Of a stretch of 64,000 nt of DNA, positions 1 through 9,215 are shown piece by piece. This DNA comes from Thiocapsa sp. (lineage in GTDB: Bacteria; Pseudomonadota; Gammaproteobacteria; Chromatiales; Chromatiaceae): the NCBI RefSeq assembly GCF_022340925.1, contig NZ_JAJDNA010000100.1, positions 1 to 64,000 on the forward strand. Reading direction: 5' to 3'. Below the pieces are notes generated by a model, which searched no databases, was not told the DNA's origin, and was given only the letters and a program-made list of their open reading frames with translations. The position numbers and the translations under genes were made by a program. How positions within the stretch are numbered: the stretch's first letter is position 1; every line of letters starts with the position of its first letter.

Positions 1-94
1 GGGCGCGCGGCTCGGGGCGATGGTTTCCAACTGTGCGCTCGATTTTCGCGACGCCCTCCAGCGCTCGGCAGCGTGCAGTGATGGGGGCAGGTGA

Positions 95-766
95 ATGCGC
101 GGTCTTGAGAGCCTGGCAGCCGCCAGGGAGCTTGGTCGAAATGTTCTCGGGGATGCGTTGACGCTTCGCCTGTTCTGCGGGCTGTTGGCGTTTGACGTTG
201 CTTACATCGGCGTCGTTGCCGCCAAGGCGCTCGGGTTGGTCTGGTTCCATTCCGGCATCGGGAACGCGATTATCGCCGGCCAGCTCGTGCTCCTTGCGCT
301 GCTCCTGCTATCCGGCTGGTGGCATGCGCGCAACGCGGCCCTTGCCAGTCTCTCGCTGGTCGCCGTCCTGATGGCGGTGGAGAAGATCTTCAAATTTCAC
401 CGCTTTTTAAAAGGCCATTCGGTCGACCCGCACGCGCCGAGCGGTTTGGGTGCCGCAGCGAGCGGACAGCTGATCGGCTTGTCCGCTTATCTGCTCGTCT
501 TCGGCGGCGTCATCGTCGCGGCCCTCGCAATCGGTTGGCACCGAAGCGATCGGGCCGGACGCGCCTCCATCCTGCTTGTGGGCACCGGCTTCGCCGTCAT
601 GGCCGGGACCTCGATCGTCGCTGATGCGATCGGCTCCGTGCTCAGGACCCTGCTCGGTATGGATCGCGATGCGCTCTCTCGCGCCGAGCAGGGACTCGAG
701 CTCTTTGCGGTCTCGGCGTTGCTGGCGCTCGCGGTCGGTGTGGTTCGCGTCGGCTGGCGGGAATAG
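95..766 (+). CDS. Multi-pass membrane protein of unknown function
   Basis: Predicted integral membrane protein of 223 residues that I cannot assign to a family. Hydrophobic stretches of about 20 residues lie near residues 25-47, 58-75, 80-95, 125-147, 157-178 and 200-218, suggesting about six membrane spans. A basic segment around KIFKFHRFLKGH separates the third and fourth spans. The ATG is preceded by an AGGTGA Shine-Dalgarno-like sequence at good spacing. Codon use and GC look like the neighbours. It is convergent with phaC, so nothing ties it to PHA metabolism. It is likely a real gene with unknown role. Confidence 0.6.
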   Translation: MRGLESLAAARELGRNVLGDALTLRLFCGLLAFDVAYIGVVAAKALGLVWFHSGIGNAIIAGQLVLLALLLLSGWWHARNAALASLSLVAVLMAVEKIFKFHRFLKGHSVDPHAPSGLGAAASGQLIGLSAYLLVFGGVIVAALAIGWHRSDRAGRASILLVGTGFAVMAGTSIVADAIGSVLRTLLGMDRDALSRAEQGLELFAVSALLALAVGVVRVGWRE

Positions 767-951
767 CGGGTGCGGCATGCCATGCGCCCCGCCAGGTCCG
801 TCGTCTAGAACTCCGGGCGCCATTCGGGGTGGCGATGGGGTTCAGGCTCGTGCGCTGTTGGGTGCGCCCAACGCCCGTCGAGGCGCAGGACATCCCGCCG
901 CTGCGAGCCAGTAGTCCGCTCGGGGCAGACCGCATCCGGGTTCTGTCCGCA

Positions 952-2022
952 CTAGACAGAGTGTTCGTTCAGCCACTTGCCGATGGCGGGGGTGACCTCT
1001 TTCTGGGCCTTGCCGCTGACATAGATGCCGATGTGTCCGCCGGGGAAGGCGAGCTCGGTATAGTCCTGGCTTTCGGTCAGATCCTTCAGGGCCTTCGATG
1101 CGTCGGGCGGAACCAGGTGGTCCTGCATGGCATAGATGTTGAGCACGGGACAGGTGATCCTCTTGAGGTCGACCGCTTGACCGCCCAGCATCACCCCCCC
1201 GTTGATGAAGCCATTGCGCTGGTAGAAGTCCTTGATGAACTGACGGAAGGTCTCGCCGGCCTGGTCCGGGCTGTCGAAGATCCACTTCTCCATCCGCAGG
1301 AAGTTCTTGACCTTGTCCGGGTCGTCGAGCAGGTCGACCATGTTGACGTATTTCTGCCCGGTGAGGCTGAACGGCTTCAGCGAGAGGAAGGTCCAGTTCA
1401 GCAGCTCGCCGGGGATGTTGCCCATGGTGTCGACGGCGAGGTCGATGTCGACGTTCTGCACCCAGGCCGACAGGAGATTGTCCGGGGTCTTGAAGTCCAC
1501 CGGGGTGACCATGGTGACGAGATTCTTGACCTTGTCCTGGTGCATTGCGGTGTACATGAGACCGAATGCTCCACCCTGGCAGATGCCGAGGAGGTTGATC
1601 TTCTCGATCCCATGTGCATCGAGGATATGGTCCACACAGCGGTCGAGGTAGCCGTTGATGTAGTCGTCGAGCGTGATCGCCCGGTCGGCCTGATCCGGAT
1701 AGCCCCAGTCGATGAGATACACGTCCTGGCCGGTGGCCAATAGACCCTTGATCGTGGAGCGGTCCTCCTGGATGTCGGTCATGTAGGGCCGATTGACCAA
1801 TGCGTAGACGATCAGGAGTGGTACGGGCTCGGCGGTGGCACCCTCGGGCGTGTCATAGCGATAGAGGACCAGCTTGTCCTCGCTGTAGACCGCATGCTTC
1901 GGACTGACGCCGGTGTCGATCGTCTGGGCATTGAGCAGGTTCTCCATGCCCTGGCCCAGCTTACGGGAATAGTCCAGCATCTCTTGGGCGAGCTTGTCGG
2001 GCCTGATATCGATTGGGATCAC
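952..2022 (-). CDS. phaC: Class III poly(3-hydroxyalkanoate) synthase, catalytic subunit PhaC
   Basis: Polymerises (R)-3-hydroxybutyryl-CoA into PHB at the granule surface, as a complex with PhaE. The predicted product is 356 residues, close to the 355 of Allochromatium vinosum PhaC. It carries the lipase-like box GICQGG with the nucleophile at Cys148. The other triad members are Asp301 (in AMQDHLVPP) and His330 (in PGGHIGIY). I chose the GTG at 2022, with GAGG upstream, because the resulting N-terminus (start-IPIDIRPDKL) matches the known family start; the frame stays open further upstream. It lies 55 bp behind phaE on the same strand and is probably co-transcribed from the promoter at 3178-3206. 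Confidence 0.97.
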   Translation of the reverse strand: MIPIDIRPDKLAQEMLDYSRKLGQGMENLLNAQTIDTGVSPKHAVYSEDKLVLYRYDTPEGATAEPVPLLIVYALVNRPYMTDIQEDRSTIKGLLATGQDVYLIDWGYPDQADRAITLDDYINGYLDRCVDHILDAHGIEKINLLGICQGGAFGLMYTAMHQDKVKNLVTMVTPVDFKTPDNLLSAWVQNVDIDLAVDTMGNIPGELLNWTFLSLKPFSLTGQKYVNMVDLLDDPDKVKNFLRMEKWIFDSPDQAGETFRQFIKDFYQRNGFINGGVMLGGQAVDLKRITCPVLNIYAMQDHLVPPDASKALKDLTESQDYTELAFPGGHIGIYVSGKAQKEVTPAIGKWLNEHSV

Positions 2023-2077
2023 GATTGGGTTCCTCGTGGTGTGCGTCAGGGATGCGCCGGCCCTCGGGCGGCTGGTG

Positions 2078-3142
2078 TCAGTCGGTCCTGGTTGTCTTGG
2101 CGGCGGCCTTCTTCCGCACCTGTGCCTTGGCTGACGGCGCGGCGGCCTTGATCGTGGGCGGCAGCGTAGTCGGCACGGTGGCCGCAAGGGCTGCGACCTG
2201 CTTTTCGAGCGCCTGGAGAGTGTGGCGGAGCTGCTTGTTCTCGCGCCGCGTCTCCTGCAGACGATCCTGCAGGGTCCGCAGCTCGCTGCGACTCGGCATG
2301 TTCAGGGCGCCGAGGTTCTCGTCGACCATCACGGCCATCCGCCGTTTCAAGGCCATCTGGGCGTTCACCAGGTGCCCATGGATCTTGGCATATTCGGGTG
2401 TTGCGACCTCTTCCGCGTAGACCGCCTCGCAGGACATGACCCAGTGATCGTAAAGTGAGCGGGCCGAGTCGATGCTCTTGCCGCTGTCGATGACACCCTG
2501 GATGTAGCTGCCCATGCGTTCGACGGACTTGACTCCGAGGCGGGCGTAGAAGCCGGAGTATTCCTGCAGGGCCTGTTGGTAGTCGATCGCCGCGCGGATC
2601 AGCTCCTGATACTGACTCTGCTCTTCCCGGGTGTAACCCAGCCCCGGCGCCGACAGGACGCGATTGAGGTGCTCGTGCGGCATGTTGCGCAGGGCGTCGC
2701 CGGGCATGGGCGACATCGACGACATCATCCGCTGCCAGTTGTCGAGCGGCATCTCCCAGAAGGACATGATCTGCTGCATGACGTTGTCGCCACCATCCAG
2801 CGAACCGGAAAAGCGCTGCCGGATGTCTTCCAGCGCCTGGGTCCAGAATGCCATGCCGTCACTCGCGTAGGCATCGTCGCGTGCGCCGGTGGCGAAGGCT
2901 TCCCCGAAGCGGAAGAAGACCTTGCCTTGTTCCATTAGCTTGTCCATGAAGGTCCTGGAAGAATCCGAGACCGCCGGCGAGAGCGCCTTCCACCAGTTGT
3001 CGACCGCGCTTTCCCATGGGTTGGTGAGCTTGCCTTCGTCCCCCTCCAAGCCCATCGCCTGCCGGCTCATCTGGGACCAGGTCTCCCAGTACTTGCGCTG
3101 CAGGTCGAGCCAACTGTCATCGAAAAAGCCTTCTTCAGCCAT
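2078..3142 (-). CDS. phaE: Class III PHA synthase subunit PhaE
   Basis: Non-catalytic partner required for activity of class III PhaC. The protein has 354 residues, close to the roughly 357 of the A. vinosum protein. It begins [20 protein letters not shown], the characteristic PhaE N-terminus. The C-terminal third contains a helical, probably coiled-coil region ([19 protein letters not shown]) and ends in an Ala/Lys/Pro-rich tail. The start is preceded by AAGGGGGC at good spacing. It is the first gene of the phaE-phaC unit and diverges from phaA across a 187-bp regulatory gap. Confidence 0.96.
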   Translation of the reverse strand: MAEEGFFDDSWLDLQRKYWETWSQMSRQAMGLEGDEGKLTNPWESAVDNWWKALSPAVSDSSRTFMDKLMEQGKVFFRFGEAFATGARDDAYASDGMAFWTQALEDIRQRFSGSLDGGDNVMQQIMSFWEMPLDNWQRMMSSMSPMPGDALRNMPHEHLNRVLSAPGLGYTREEQSQYQELIRAAIDYQQALQEYSGFYARLGVKSVERMGSYIQGVIDSGKSIDSARSLYDHWVMSCEAVYAEEVATPEYAKIHGHLVNAQMALKRRMAVMVDENLGALNMPSRSELRTLQDRLQETRRENKQLRHTLQALEKQVAALAATVPTTLPPTIKAAAPSAKAQVRKKAAAKTTRTD

Positions 3143-3177
3143 GGTCTTGCCCCCTTTGGATCGCATCGCCGCACACG

Positions 3178-3219
3178 GTATCATGTCGATTTGTGCACTG
3201 CAACAAAGCGGCGTAGAAT
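3178..3219. promoter_or_regulatory. Divergent phaE/phaA promoters sharing a predicted PhaR operator
   Basis: A 16-bp imperfect palindrome, TTGTGCACTGCAACAA, sits at 3191-3206. On the plus strand its left half TTGTGC is followed by a 17-bp spacer and TAGAAT (3214-3219), a good sigma-70 arrangement for phaA. On the minus strand its other half reads TTGTTG, followed by 17 bp and TGATAC (3183-3178), a promoter for phaE-phaC. Both -35 boxes therefore lie inside one element. TGC-rich palindromes are the reported PhaR binding sites in other proteobacteria. A matching element occurs at the phaP promoter. The promoters and repressor identity are inferred from sequence only. Confidence 0.7.
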
Positions 3220-3329
3220 CACCGTGCTCATTACAAGGCGAGCCGGGCGTCCACAGCGCACCGCCGGGTCGCGTGATCGGCCAGCCTTTGCCACTGGGCT
3301 TCCACCGCAAACACACGGGCATGCACACC

Positions 3330-4514
3330 ATGAGCGAAAACATCGTGATCGTTGACGCGGGCCGCACAGCGGTCGGCACCTTCGGCGGCAGTCTGTCTTC
3401 CCTCCCGGCAACCGAATTCGGGGCCGCCCTGCTCAAGGCCTTGATGGCGCGGACCGGCATCGCTCCTGACCAGGTCGACGAGGTCATCCTGGGTCAGGTT
3501 CTGACCGCCGGCGTCGGCCAGAACCCGGCGCGCCAGACGACCCTGAACGCGGGCCTCCCTCACGCGGTCCCGGCCATGACCATCAACAAGGTCTGCGGGA
3601 GCGGACTCAAGGCGGTTCATCTGGCGATGCAGGCGATCGCCTGCGGCGATGCGGATATCGTGATTGCGGGTGGCCAGGAAAGCATGAGCCAGTCCTCACA
3701 TGTCCTTCCGCGCTCGCGTGAGGGGCAACGGATGGGAGATTGGCCGATGAAGGACACCATGATCGTCGATGGTCTCTGGGATGCCTTCAATCAGTGCCAC
3801 ATGGGCGTGACCGCGGAGAATATCGCCAAGCAATACGCCTTGAGCCGCGAGGCCCAGGATGCCTTCGCGGCGGCGTCCCAGCAGAAGACCGAAGCGGCCA
3901 TCAAGTCGGGCCGCTTCGCCGACGAGATCATCCCCATCAGTGTCCCCCAGCGCAAGGGCGAGCCGGTGGTCTTCGATCAGGATGAGTTCCCGCGCCCCGG
4001 CACCACGCCGGAGACACTCGCCAAGCTGCGCCCGGCGTTCGACAAGGCGGGGACGGTGACCGCCGGCAATGCCTCCGGCATCAATGACGGGGCGGCGATG
4101 GTGGTGGTCACGAAGGAGTCCAAGGCGAAGGAGCTCGGTCTCAAGCCGATGGCACGCCTGGTTGCCTTCGCGAGCGCCGGCGTGGATCCCGCCATCATGG
4201 GTACAGGGCCGATCCCGGCCTCGACAAAGTGTCTCGAGAAGGCCGGTTGGACGCCCGAGGAGCTGGACCTGATCGAGGCCAACGAGGCCTTTGCGGCGCA
4301 GGCGATGTCGGTCAACCAGGAGATGGGCTGGGAGCTGAGCAAGGTCAACGTGAACGGCGGCGCCATCTCGATCGGTCATCCGATCGGTGCGTCCGGTGCC
4401 CGTGTGTTGGTGACCCTGCTCTATGAGATGCAGAAGCGGGATGCCAGGAAGGGGCTGGCGACCCTCTGTATCGGCGGCGGCCAAGGGGTTGCTCTCGCGG
4501 TCGAGCGGGTCTGA
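3330..4514 (+). CDS. phaA: Acetyl-CoA acetyltransferase (beta-ketothiolase) PhaA
   Basis: Condenses two acetyl-CoA to acetoacetyl-CoA, the first step of PHB synthesis. The 394-residue product has the three thiolase signatures: the acyl-enzyme cysteine in [14 protein letters not shown] (about residue 89), NEAFAAQAM, and the C-terminal [10 protein letters not shown] with [10 protein letters not shown] chose the ATG at 3330 ([13 protein letters not shown]), which matches thiolase N-termini. An in-frame ATG at 3321 would add three residues. It is the first gene of phaA-phaR-phaP-phaB and is probably transcribed from the PhaR-controlled promoter at 3191-3219. Confidence 0.97.
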   Translation: MSENIVIVDAGRTAVGTFGGSLSSLPATEFGAALLKALMARTGIAPDQVDEVILGQVLTAGVGQNPARQTTLNAGLPHAVPAMTINKVCGSGLKAVHLAMQAIACGDADIVIAGGQESMSQSSHVLPRSREGQRMGDWPMKDTMIVDGLWDAFNQCHMGVTAENIAKQYALSREAQDAFAAASQQKTEAAIKSGRFADEIIPISVPQRKGEPVVFDQDEFPRPGTTPETLAKLRPAFDKAGTVTAGNASGINDGAAMVVVTKESKAKELGLKPMARLVAFASAGVDPAIMGTGPIPASTKCLEKAGWTPEELDLIEANEAFAAQAMSVNQEMGWELSKVNVNGGAISIGHPIGASGARVLVTLLYEMQKRDARKGLATLCIGGGQGVALAVERV

Positions 4515-4622
4515 GCAGCGGGCCCTGCCAGGCTCGGCGCGGGAGCGCCGGGCCCGCGCGTGGTGCCCCCGTTGGCTGGGGTACACTTATCCAGACCGAA
4601 GGACGAATCGGCCCAGCTGCCC

Positions 4623-5144
4623 ATGAAAGACCAGCGCATCATCAAGAAGTACCCGAACCGGCGCCTCTACGACACCGAAGTCAGCCGCTACATCACGCTG
4701 GCCGACGTGCGCGACCTCGTCATGAGCTGTGCGAGCTTCAAGGTGATCGACACGGCAAACGACCAAGACATCACCCGGTCGATCCTGTTGCAGATCATGC
4801 TCGACGAGGAAAGCGGGGGAGAGCCCCTCTTCACCGCCACGATGCTGTCTCAGATCATCCGTTTCTATGGCGGCACCCTTCAGGGCATGTTCGCCCGATA
4901 TCTCGAAAGCTCCCTGGATCTGTTCTCGAAACAACACCAAGAGCTGGCGCGGTCCTGGGGTGAGACCCCGTTCGATGCCATGAGCCGCATGACCCGGAAG
5001 AACGTCCAGCTTTGGACCGAGATCCAGGGCGAATTCATGCGCGCGGCCGGTTTTGCCGTTGGCGGAGACCGCCCCAAGAAGGCCGAGGCGAAGCAGCCCG
5101 GTCCGCGGGACAACGACGCGACAGGGCACGACGAATCCATGTGA
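4623..5144 (+). CDS. phaR: PHA synthesis repressor PhaR
   Basis: DNA-binding regulator that represses phasin expression and leaves its operators when it binds nascent PHB granules. The 173-residue product starts with the conserved PHB/PHA accumulation DNA-binding domain (KKYPNRRLYDTEVSRYITL, residues 6-24). The PHB_acc segment around residues 60-110 follows (QIIRFYGGTLQGMFARYLE). The C-terminus is Lys/Pro-rich and polar. The ATG was chosen because MKDQRIIKKYPNRR is the usual family start. It lies between phaA and phaP. The likely operators are the TTGTGC...GCAACAA elements at 3191-3206 and 5375-5406. Confidence 0.93.
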   Translation: MKDQRIIKKYPNRRLYDTEVSRYITLADVRDLVMSCASFKVIDTANDQDITRSILLQIMLDEESGGEPLFTATMLSQIIRFYGGTLQGMFARYLESSLDLFSKQHQELARSWGETPFDAMSRMTRKNVQLWTEIQGEFMRAAGFAVGGDRPKKAEAKQPGPRDNDATGHDESM

Positions 5145-5349
5145 GGGCACGGTGCGGATCGGCAGCGGTGCACACGCCCCCCGACTGCAACCCGCTTGCC
5201 CGCATCGGCTCACCGCGCCAAGCACCCCGCCTGGCGCGCCATGGGTGACTGCCCGCTGGCCCTGGAGTCGGCGGAGGACCCCGGATTGAGGCGCGCCGCG
5301 AGGGCCGTTCTCCACCGGCGGTGCCAGGCCGTGGATTGAATGACAGGGG

Positions 5350-5406
5350 TTGACAGGTCTCTTTCGAGCCATTATTGTGCGCCGCAACAATTGCTGCACC
5401 GCACAA
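5350..5406 (+). promoter_or_regulatory. phaP promoter overlapped by a facing pair of predicted PhaR sites
   Basis: A near-consensus sigma-70 promoter is visible: TTGACA at 5350-5355, a 17-bp spacer, and TATTGT at 5373-5378. Immediately over the -10 and start region lie two abutting 16-mers. TTGTGCGCCGCAACAA (5375-5390) is followed by TTGCTGCACCGCACAA (5391-5406), whose reverse complement is TTGTGCGGTGCAGCAA. The two copies face each other and match the element between phaE and phaA. A repressor there would block open-complex formation. A Shine-Dalgarno GGAG and the phaP ATG follow within 20 bp. Confidence 0.75.
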
Positions 5407-5423
5407 CAGCCGGAGTAAGACAC

Positions 5424-5789
5424 ATGACGACCAATGACACCCTCACCAGCCTCAACGAGATGACCAACAAGACCGCCGAGCGCATGACCAGCCTGGGTGA
5501 GCTCAATGTCCGTGCCTTCGAGAAGCTTTCAGCCCGTCAGATGGATGCGATGAGCCTCTACATGGATCACGCCATGCGGGTCATGAAGCTGGCCACCGAA
5601 TCGAAGGGCTACAACGAATTCTTCAAGGGTCAGGTCGAGGCGGCCAAGGAGCTGAGCGAGCGAATCCTGGCAGAAGGCAAGACCGGTATGCAGGTCGTAA
5701 GCGAGGTCCGGGACGAATACCGTACCTGGTTCGAGAAGAACCTGGCCGACCTCAACGCAGACCTGCGCAAGGCCGTTCCGACCGCCTGA
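5424..5789 (+). CDS. phaP: Phasin PhaP
   Basis: Small amphipathic protein that coats PHB granules and controls their size and number. The 121-residue product is almost entirely helical and charged, with no membrane span or signal peptide, typical of the phasin_2 family (SLGELNVRAFEKLSARQMD, then FKGQVEAAKELSERIL). The ATG is preceded by CGGAG at good spacing and follows the strong PhaR-regulated promoter. Its independent promoter fits the known need for much higher phasin than enzyme levels. Confidence 0.93.
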   Translation: MTTNDTLTSLNEMTNKTAERMTSLGELNVRAFEKLSARQMDAMSLYMDHAMRVMKLATESKGYNEFFKGQVEAAKELSERILAEGKTGMQVVSEVRDEYRTWFEKNLADLNADLRKAVPTA

Positions 5790-5988
5790 CCCAGTCGGTT
5801 CCTCGAGACACCCTCTCGCCACAGTCCAAGGACGGACTGCCATTCGCAACCCCTCGCAGCGGGATGTAGTAAATCATGGATTGAGACCCAGACGCGAGCA
5901 GCGCTCGAACCGATCATGCGTCGATCGCGGGACGCCCGGTCTGAACACGTGGACCGACGAAACCATAATGACCTGGAGGAATAGAGAC

Positions 5989-6729
5989 ATGACCCGTATC
6001 GCACTTGTCACTGGTGGTATCGGCGGAATTGGGACCTCGATCTGTACGCGTCTTGCAAAGGATGGCTGCACCGTCATCGCGAACCATCACCCATCCGAGG
6101 CAGATGCCGCAGCGGCATGGAAGGCGGATCGCGAGGCCGAGGGTTTCAGGATCGACACGATCGCCGGGGATGTCTCCTCGTTCGACGACAGCGCACGGAT
6201 GATCAAGGAGATCGCCGACCGTCACGGCAACATCGACATTCTCGTCAACTGCGCTGGCATCACGCGCGACAAGACCTTCAAGAAGATGGAGCTGGCGCAG
6301 TGGGAGGCGGTGATCCAGGTCAACCTGAACAGCGTCTTCAATGTGACCCGTCAGGTGTGGGAAGGCATGCTGGAACGCGGCTTCGGGCGGATCATCAACA
6401 TCTCCTCGGTCAACGGGCAGCGCGGTCAGTTCGGCCAGGCGAACTATTCCGCCGCCAAGGCCGGCATGCACGGCTTCACGATGGCCCTCGCCCAAGAGGG
6501 CGCAGCAAAGGGCGTGACCGTGAACACTGTCTCGCCCGGCTATGTCGAGACCGCGATGACCTTGGCAATGGACGACACGGTGCGCAACAGCATCATCTCC
6601 GGCATCCCGATGCGCCGGATGGCCCAGCCCGACGAGATCGCCGCGGCGATTGCCTTCCTGGCCAGCGACCAAAGCGCCTATATGACTGGCGCGAACCTGC
6701 CGGTGAACGGCGGTCTCTTCATGCACTGA
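5989..6729 (+). CDS. phaB: Acetoacetyl-CoA reductase PhaB
   Basis: NADPH-dependent reduction of acetoacetyl-CoA to (R)-3-hydroxybutyryl-CoA, the PHA synthase substrate. The 246-residue short-chain dehydrogenase has the nucleotide-binding motif TGGIGGIG (residues 8-15) and NCAGITRD. Its catalytic residues are Ser (NISSVNGQRG) and the YSAAK Tyr/Lys pair. A strong GGAGGA precedes the ATG. It lies 199 bp after phaP with no separate PhaR element in between, so read-through or a weak promoter is likely. A terminator follows at 6845. Confidence 0.97.
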   Translation: MTRIALVTGGIGGIGTSICTRLAKDGCTVIANHHPSEADAAAAWKADREAEGFRIDTIAGDVSSFDDSARMIKEIADRHGNIDILVNCAGITRDKTFKKMELAQWEAVIQVNLNSVFNVTRQVWEGMLERGFGRIINISSVNGQRGQFGQANYSAAKAGMHGFTMALAQEGAAKGVTVNTVSPGYVETAMTLAMDDTVRNSIISGIPMRRMAQPDEIAAAIAFLASDQSAYMTGANLPVNGGLFMH

Positions 6730-6844
6730 GGCGACCGTTGCATCCATGACATCGACGCTGCAGGCTGGCCGAAGGCCATCCCGGCCCAGCGAGGTTCGAT
6801 GGATACAGTGTCCTCCTCGTCTCTGTCATCATGAGACGTTTGCA

Positions 6845-6871
6845 GCCCGGCCCCTCGCCGGGCTTTTTTTT
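6845..6871 (+). terminator. Intrinsic terminator of the phaA-R-P-B unit
   Basis: A 7-bp perfect GC stem (GCCCGGC at 6845-6851, GCCGGGC at 6857-6863) with a 5-nt loop is followed directly by eight T residues (6864-6871). It lies 115 bp after phaB. On the minus strand there is no trailing T run, so it does not serve purD. Confidence 0.92.
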
Positions 6872-7020
6872 GCGGACTTGGGGTGTACTTTTCCGGAGAT
6901 CCTGTGCTCAGCAATCAAGGTGATGCACACAGGTCTGCTCCGCGCAATGCGACGATCGCGGCCCCTCAACGGCCCTTGCAGAGCACAGGCGGCCGGATCC
7001 GCACAGCGCTGTCGGCTGTT

Positions 7021-8310
7021 TCAGGCCGCCCGCTCCCGGGCGATGGCCCGGTAACCGATGTCACGTCGATAGTAGCAGTCCTGCCAGTGGATCCCCTCGA
7101 TCGCGCGGTAGGCGAGGGCCTGGGCTTCCGAGACGCTGTTGCCCAAGGCCGTGACACAGAGCACACGGCCGCCGCTGGTCAAGACCGCCGATCCCTCCGG
7201 CTTGGTGCCGCCATGGAAGACCTTGGTCCCGGGGGGCAGTTGATTGTCCAACCCGGAGATGGAGCGGCCGACCTCGTATCGATCGGGATAGCCGCCCGCG
7301 GCCATCACCACGCCCACTGCGGGTCGAGGATCCCAGGCAGCCGCCGTGCGATCGAGTCGACCCTCGACCGCGGCCAGACAGAGCTCGACGAGGTCTGATT
7401 CCAGGCGCATCAGGAGTGGCTGCGTCTCCGGATCCCCCAGCCGGCAGTTGTACTCGAGGACCTTGGGTGTCCCATCGGGTGAGATCATGAGTCCGGCATA
7501 GAGAAAGCCGACGTACTGGATGCCCTCGGCGCTGAGTCCGGTGACCGTCGGCTCGATCACCTCGTGCATGATGCGCTCGTGGACGGCCGGGGTCACGATG
7601 GGTGCGGGCGAATAGGCGCCCATCCCGCCGGTGTTGGGCCCACGATCGCCATCGTCGCGCGCCTTGTGGTCTTGTGAGGTGGCGAGCGGCAGGATATGCG
7701 CGCCGTCGACCATGACCATGAAGCTCGCCTCCTCGCCGGTCAGCCATTCCTCAATGACCAGCCGTTTGCCGGCGCTGCCGAATCGCCTGACGCTCAGCAT
7801 GTCGAGCACTGCCGCCTCGGCCGCCGCCAGATCCTCTGCCAGGATGACGCCCTTGCCGGCCGCGAGGCCATCGGCCTTGATGACGATCGGGGCACCCACC
7901 TGTCGGAGATACTCGAAGGCGGGCGCGGGTTCCGTGAAGACGTCGTAGGCCGCCGTGGGGATCCGATGTCGCGCCAGGAAGTCCTTCGTGAATGCCTTGG
8001 AGCCTTCGAGCTGCGCCGCGACCCTGCGCGGGCCGAAGCACCGCAGACCGGCAGCCTCGAAGGCGTCGACGATGCCCGCGACCAGGGGCGCCTCGGGGCC
8101 GATGATGGTCAGACCGATCGCCTGGTCGGTCGCGAACCGCACCAGGGCAGGAACATCCTCGGACGCGATCGGCACATTCTCGACATGGGGTTCCTGGGCG
8201 GTCCCGCCGTTACCCGGTGCCACGAAGACACGCTCCGCCAGAGGCGACCGCGCGGCCTTCCAGGCAAGGGCATGCTCGCGTCCGCCGCTGCCGACGATCA
8301 GGATCTTCAT
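7021..8310 (-). CDS. purD: Phosphoribosylamine-glycine ligase (GARS)
   Basis: ATP-dependent ligation of glycine to phosphoribosylamine, step 2 of purine synthesis. The 429 residues match the family length. The N-terminal domain begins MKILIVGSGGREHALAWK, and GPEAPLVAGIVD follows near residue 75. The ATP-grasp region contains KADGLAAGKGVI and the metal-binding segment EYNCRLGDPETQ. It is the last gene of the minus-strand group purH-lpxA-like-purD and lies 15 bp after the LpxA-like gene, so the three are probably one operon. Confidence 0.97.
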   Translation of the reverse strand: MKILIVGSGGREHALAWKAARSPLAERVFVAPGNGGTAQEPHVENVPIASEDVPALVRFATDQAIGLTIIGPEAPLVAGIVDAFEAAGLRCFGPRRVAAQLEGSKAFTKDFLARHRIPTAAYDVFTEPAPAFEYLRQVGAPIVIKADGLAAGKGVILAEDLAAAEAAVLDMLSVRRFGSAGKRLVIEEWLTGEEASFMVMVDGAHILPLATSQDHKARDDGDRGPNTGGMGAYSPAPIVTPAVHERIMHEVIEPTVTGLSAEGIQYVGFLYAGLMISPDGTPKVLEYNCRLGDPETQPLLMRLESDLVELCLAAVEGRLDRTAAAWDPRPAVGVVMAAGGYPDRYEVGRSISGLDNQLPPGTKVFHGGTKPEGSAVLTSGGRVLCVTALGNSVSEAQALAYRAIEGIHWQDCYYRRDIGYRAIARERAA

Positions 8311-8325
8311 AGGCGCTTGCTTCCT

Positions 8326-9102
8326 TCAGCCGAACGAGATCACGCCGCGCCGGCTCGACTGGATGAACTGGACGATCTGTTGCGTCTCGGGGCCGGGGTA
8401 GTCCTGCTCGGCGCGCACCAGGGCCTGCGGCAGTCGCAGGCCGGAGCGGAAGATCAGGCGATAGGCGCCCTTGATCCGGTCACGCTGCTCCGGGGAGAAG
8501 CCGGCCCGGCGCAGGCCCACGACGTTCAGACCAACGATTCGTGCACGGTGACCGTCGGCCAACGCGAACGGCGGCACGTCCTGGGGTACGCCGGTAACCC
8601 CGGCGACCATGGCGTATGCCCCGATCCGGCAGAATTGATGAACCGCGACCTGCCCCGAAATGAAGGTGCGGTCCTCGATCTCGACATGACCGGCCAGCGT
8701 GGCGGTGTTGGCGAAGATGTTGTGGTCGCCGACGATGCAGTCGTGACCCGCATGCGAGAAGGCCATCCAGTAATTGTGACTGCCGATGCGCGTGCCCGCC
8801 TCGGACTTGAGGCCGCAGCTGATGTTGACGCCTTCCTTGAAGTCATTGTGATCGCCGATGACCAGCGGTCGGGCCAGCTCCGGCCGATAGCCGAGATCCT
8901 GGGGCGCGGACCCGAGCGTCACCCCATGACAGACCTGGTTGTGGGCCCCCATGTGGGTCAGGGCGAAGATGCGCACGCATGACTCGATCCGACAGCCCTC
9001 GCCGATCACGGCCCCGGACTCGATGATCGAGTAGGGCCCGACACTGACCGTCTCGTGCAGGTCGGCGCCCTCTTCGATGATGGCAGTAGGATGGATTGCC
9101 AT
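8326..9102 (-). CDS. lpxA: LpxA-like UDP-GlcNAc acyltransferase family protein (divergent)
   Basis: Left-handed beta-helix acyltransferase of 258 residues. The N-terminal hexapeptide repeats start [13 protein letters not shown]. The catalytic-type His lies in [11 protein letters not shown], aligning with HIAHDC of E. coli LpxA. The C-terminal helical region [20 protein letters not shown] is typical of the family. LpxA makes UDP-3-O-acyl-GlcNAc, the first lipid A step. Two oddities: it sits between purH and purD rather than with lpxD-fabZ-lpxB, and the usual HRGT segment before the catalytic His reads ISCGLKSE. It could be the housekeeping LpxA or a paralogue with a different substrate; the gene symbol is provisional. 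Confidence 0.75.
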   Translation of the reverse strand: MAIHPTAIIEEGADLHETVSVGPYSIIESGAVIGEGCRIESCVRIFALTHMGAHNQVCHGVTLGSAPQDLGYRPELARPLVIGDHNDFKEGVNISCGLKSEAGTRIGSHNYWMAFSHAGHDCIVGDHNIFANTATLAGHVEIEDRTFISGQVAVHQFCRIGAYAMVAGVTGVPQDVPPFALADGHRARIVGLNVVGLRRAGFSPEQRDRIKGAYRLIFRSGLRLPQALVRAEQDYPGPETQQIVQFIQSSRRGVISFG

Positions 9103-9215
9103 GGTTGACCTTCTGGCGAGACTCATCCGCAACCACGCCTTGCCAGGGCTTGTTGCCCGAGGCGAGGCTGAGCGCACCGCTAAACGACGCCTTACACTCC
9201 GGACGCGGCTTCGCC

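Noticed and set aside
829-1743. Long plus-strand open frame opposite phaC
   Set aside because: It is the antisense of phaC; high GC leaves the complementary frame open. The translation has no domain.
9103-9215. Search for a tRNA or riboswitch in the lpxA-purH gap and other gaps
   Set aside because: No T-loop (GTTCGAA-type) with a matching acceptor stem and no known riboswitch core was found in any intergenic region.
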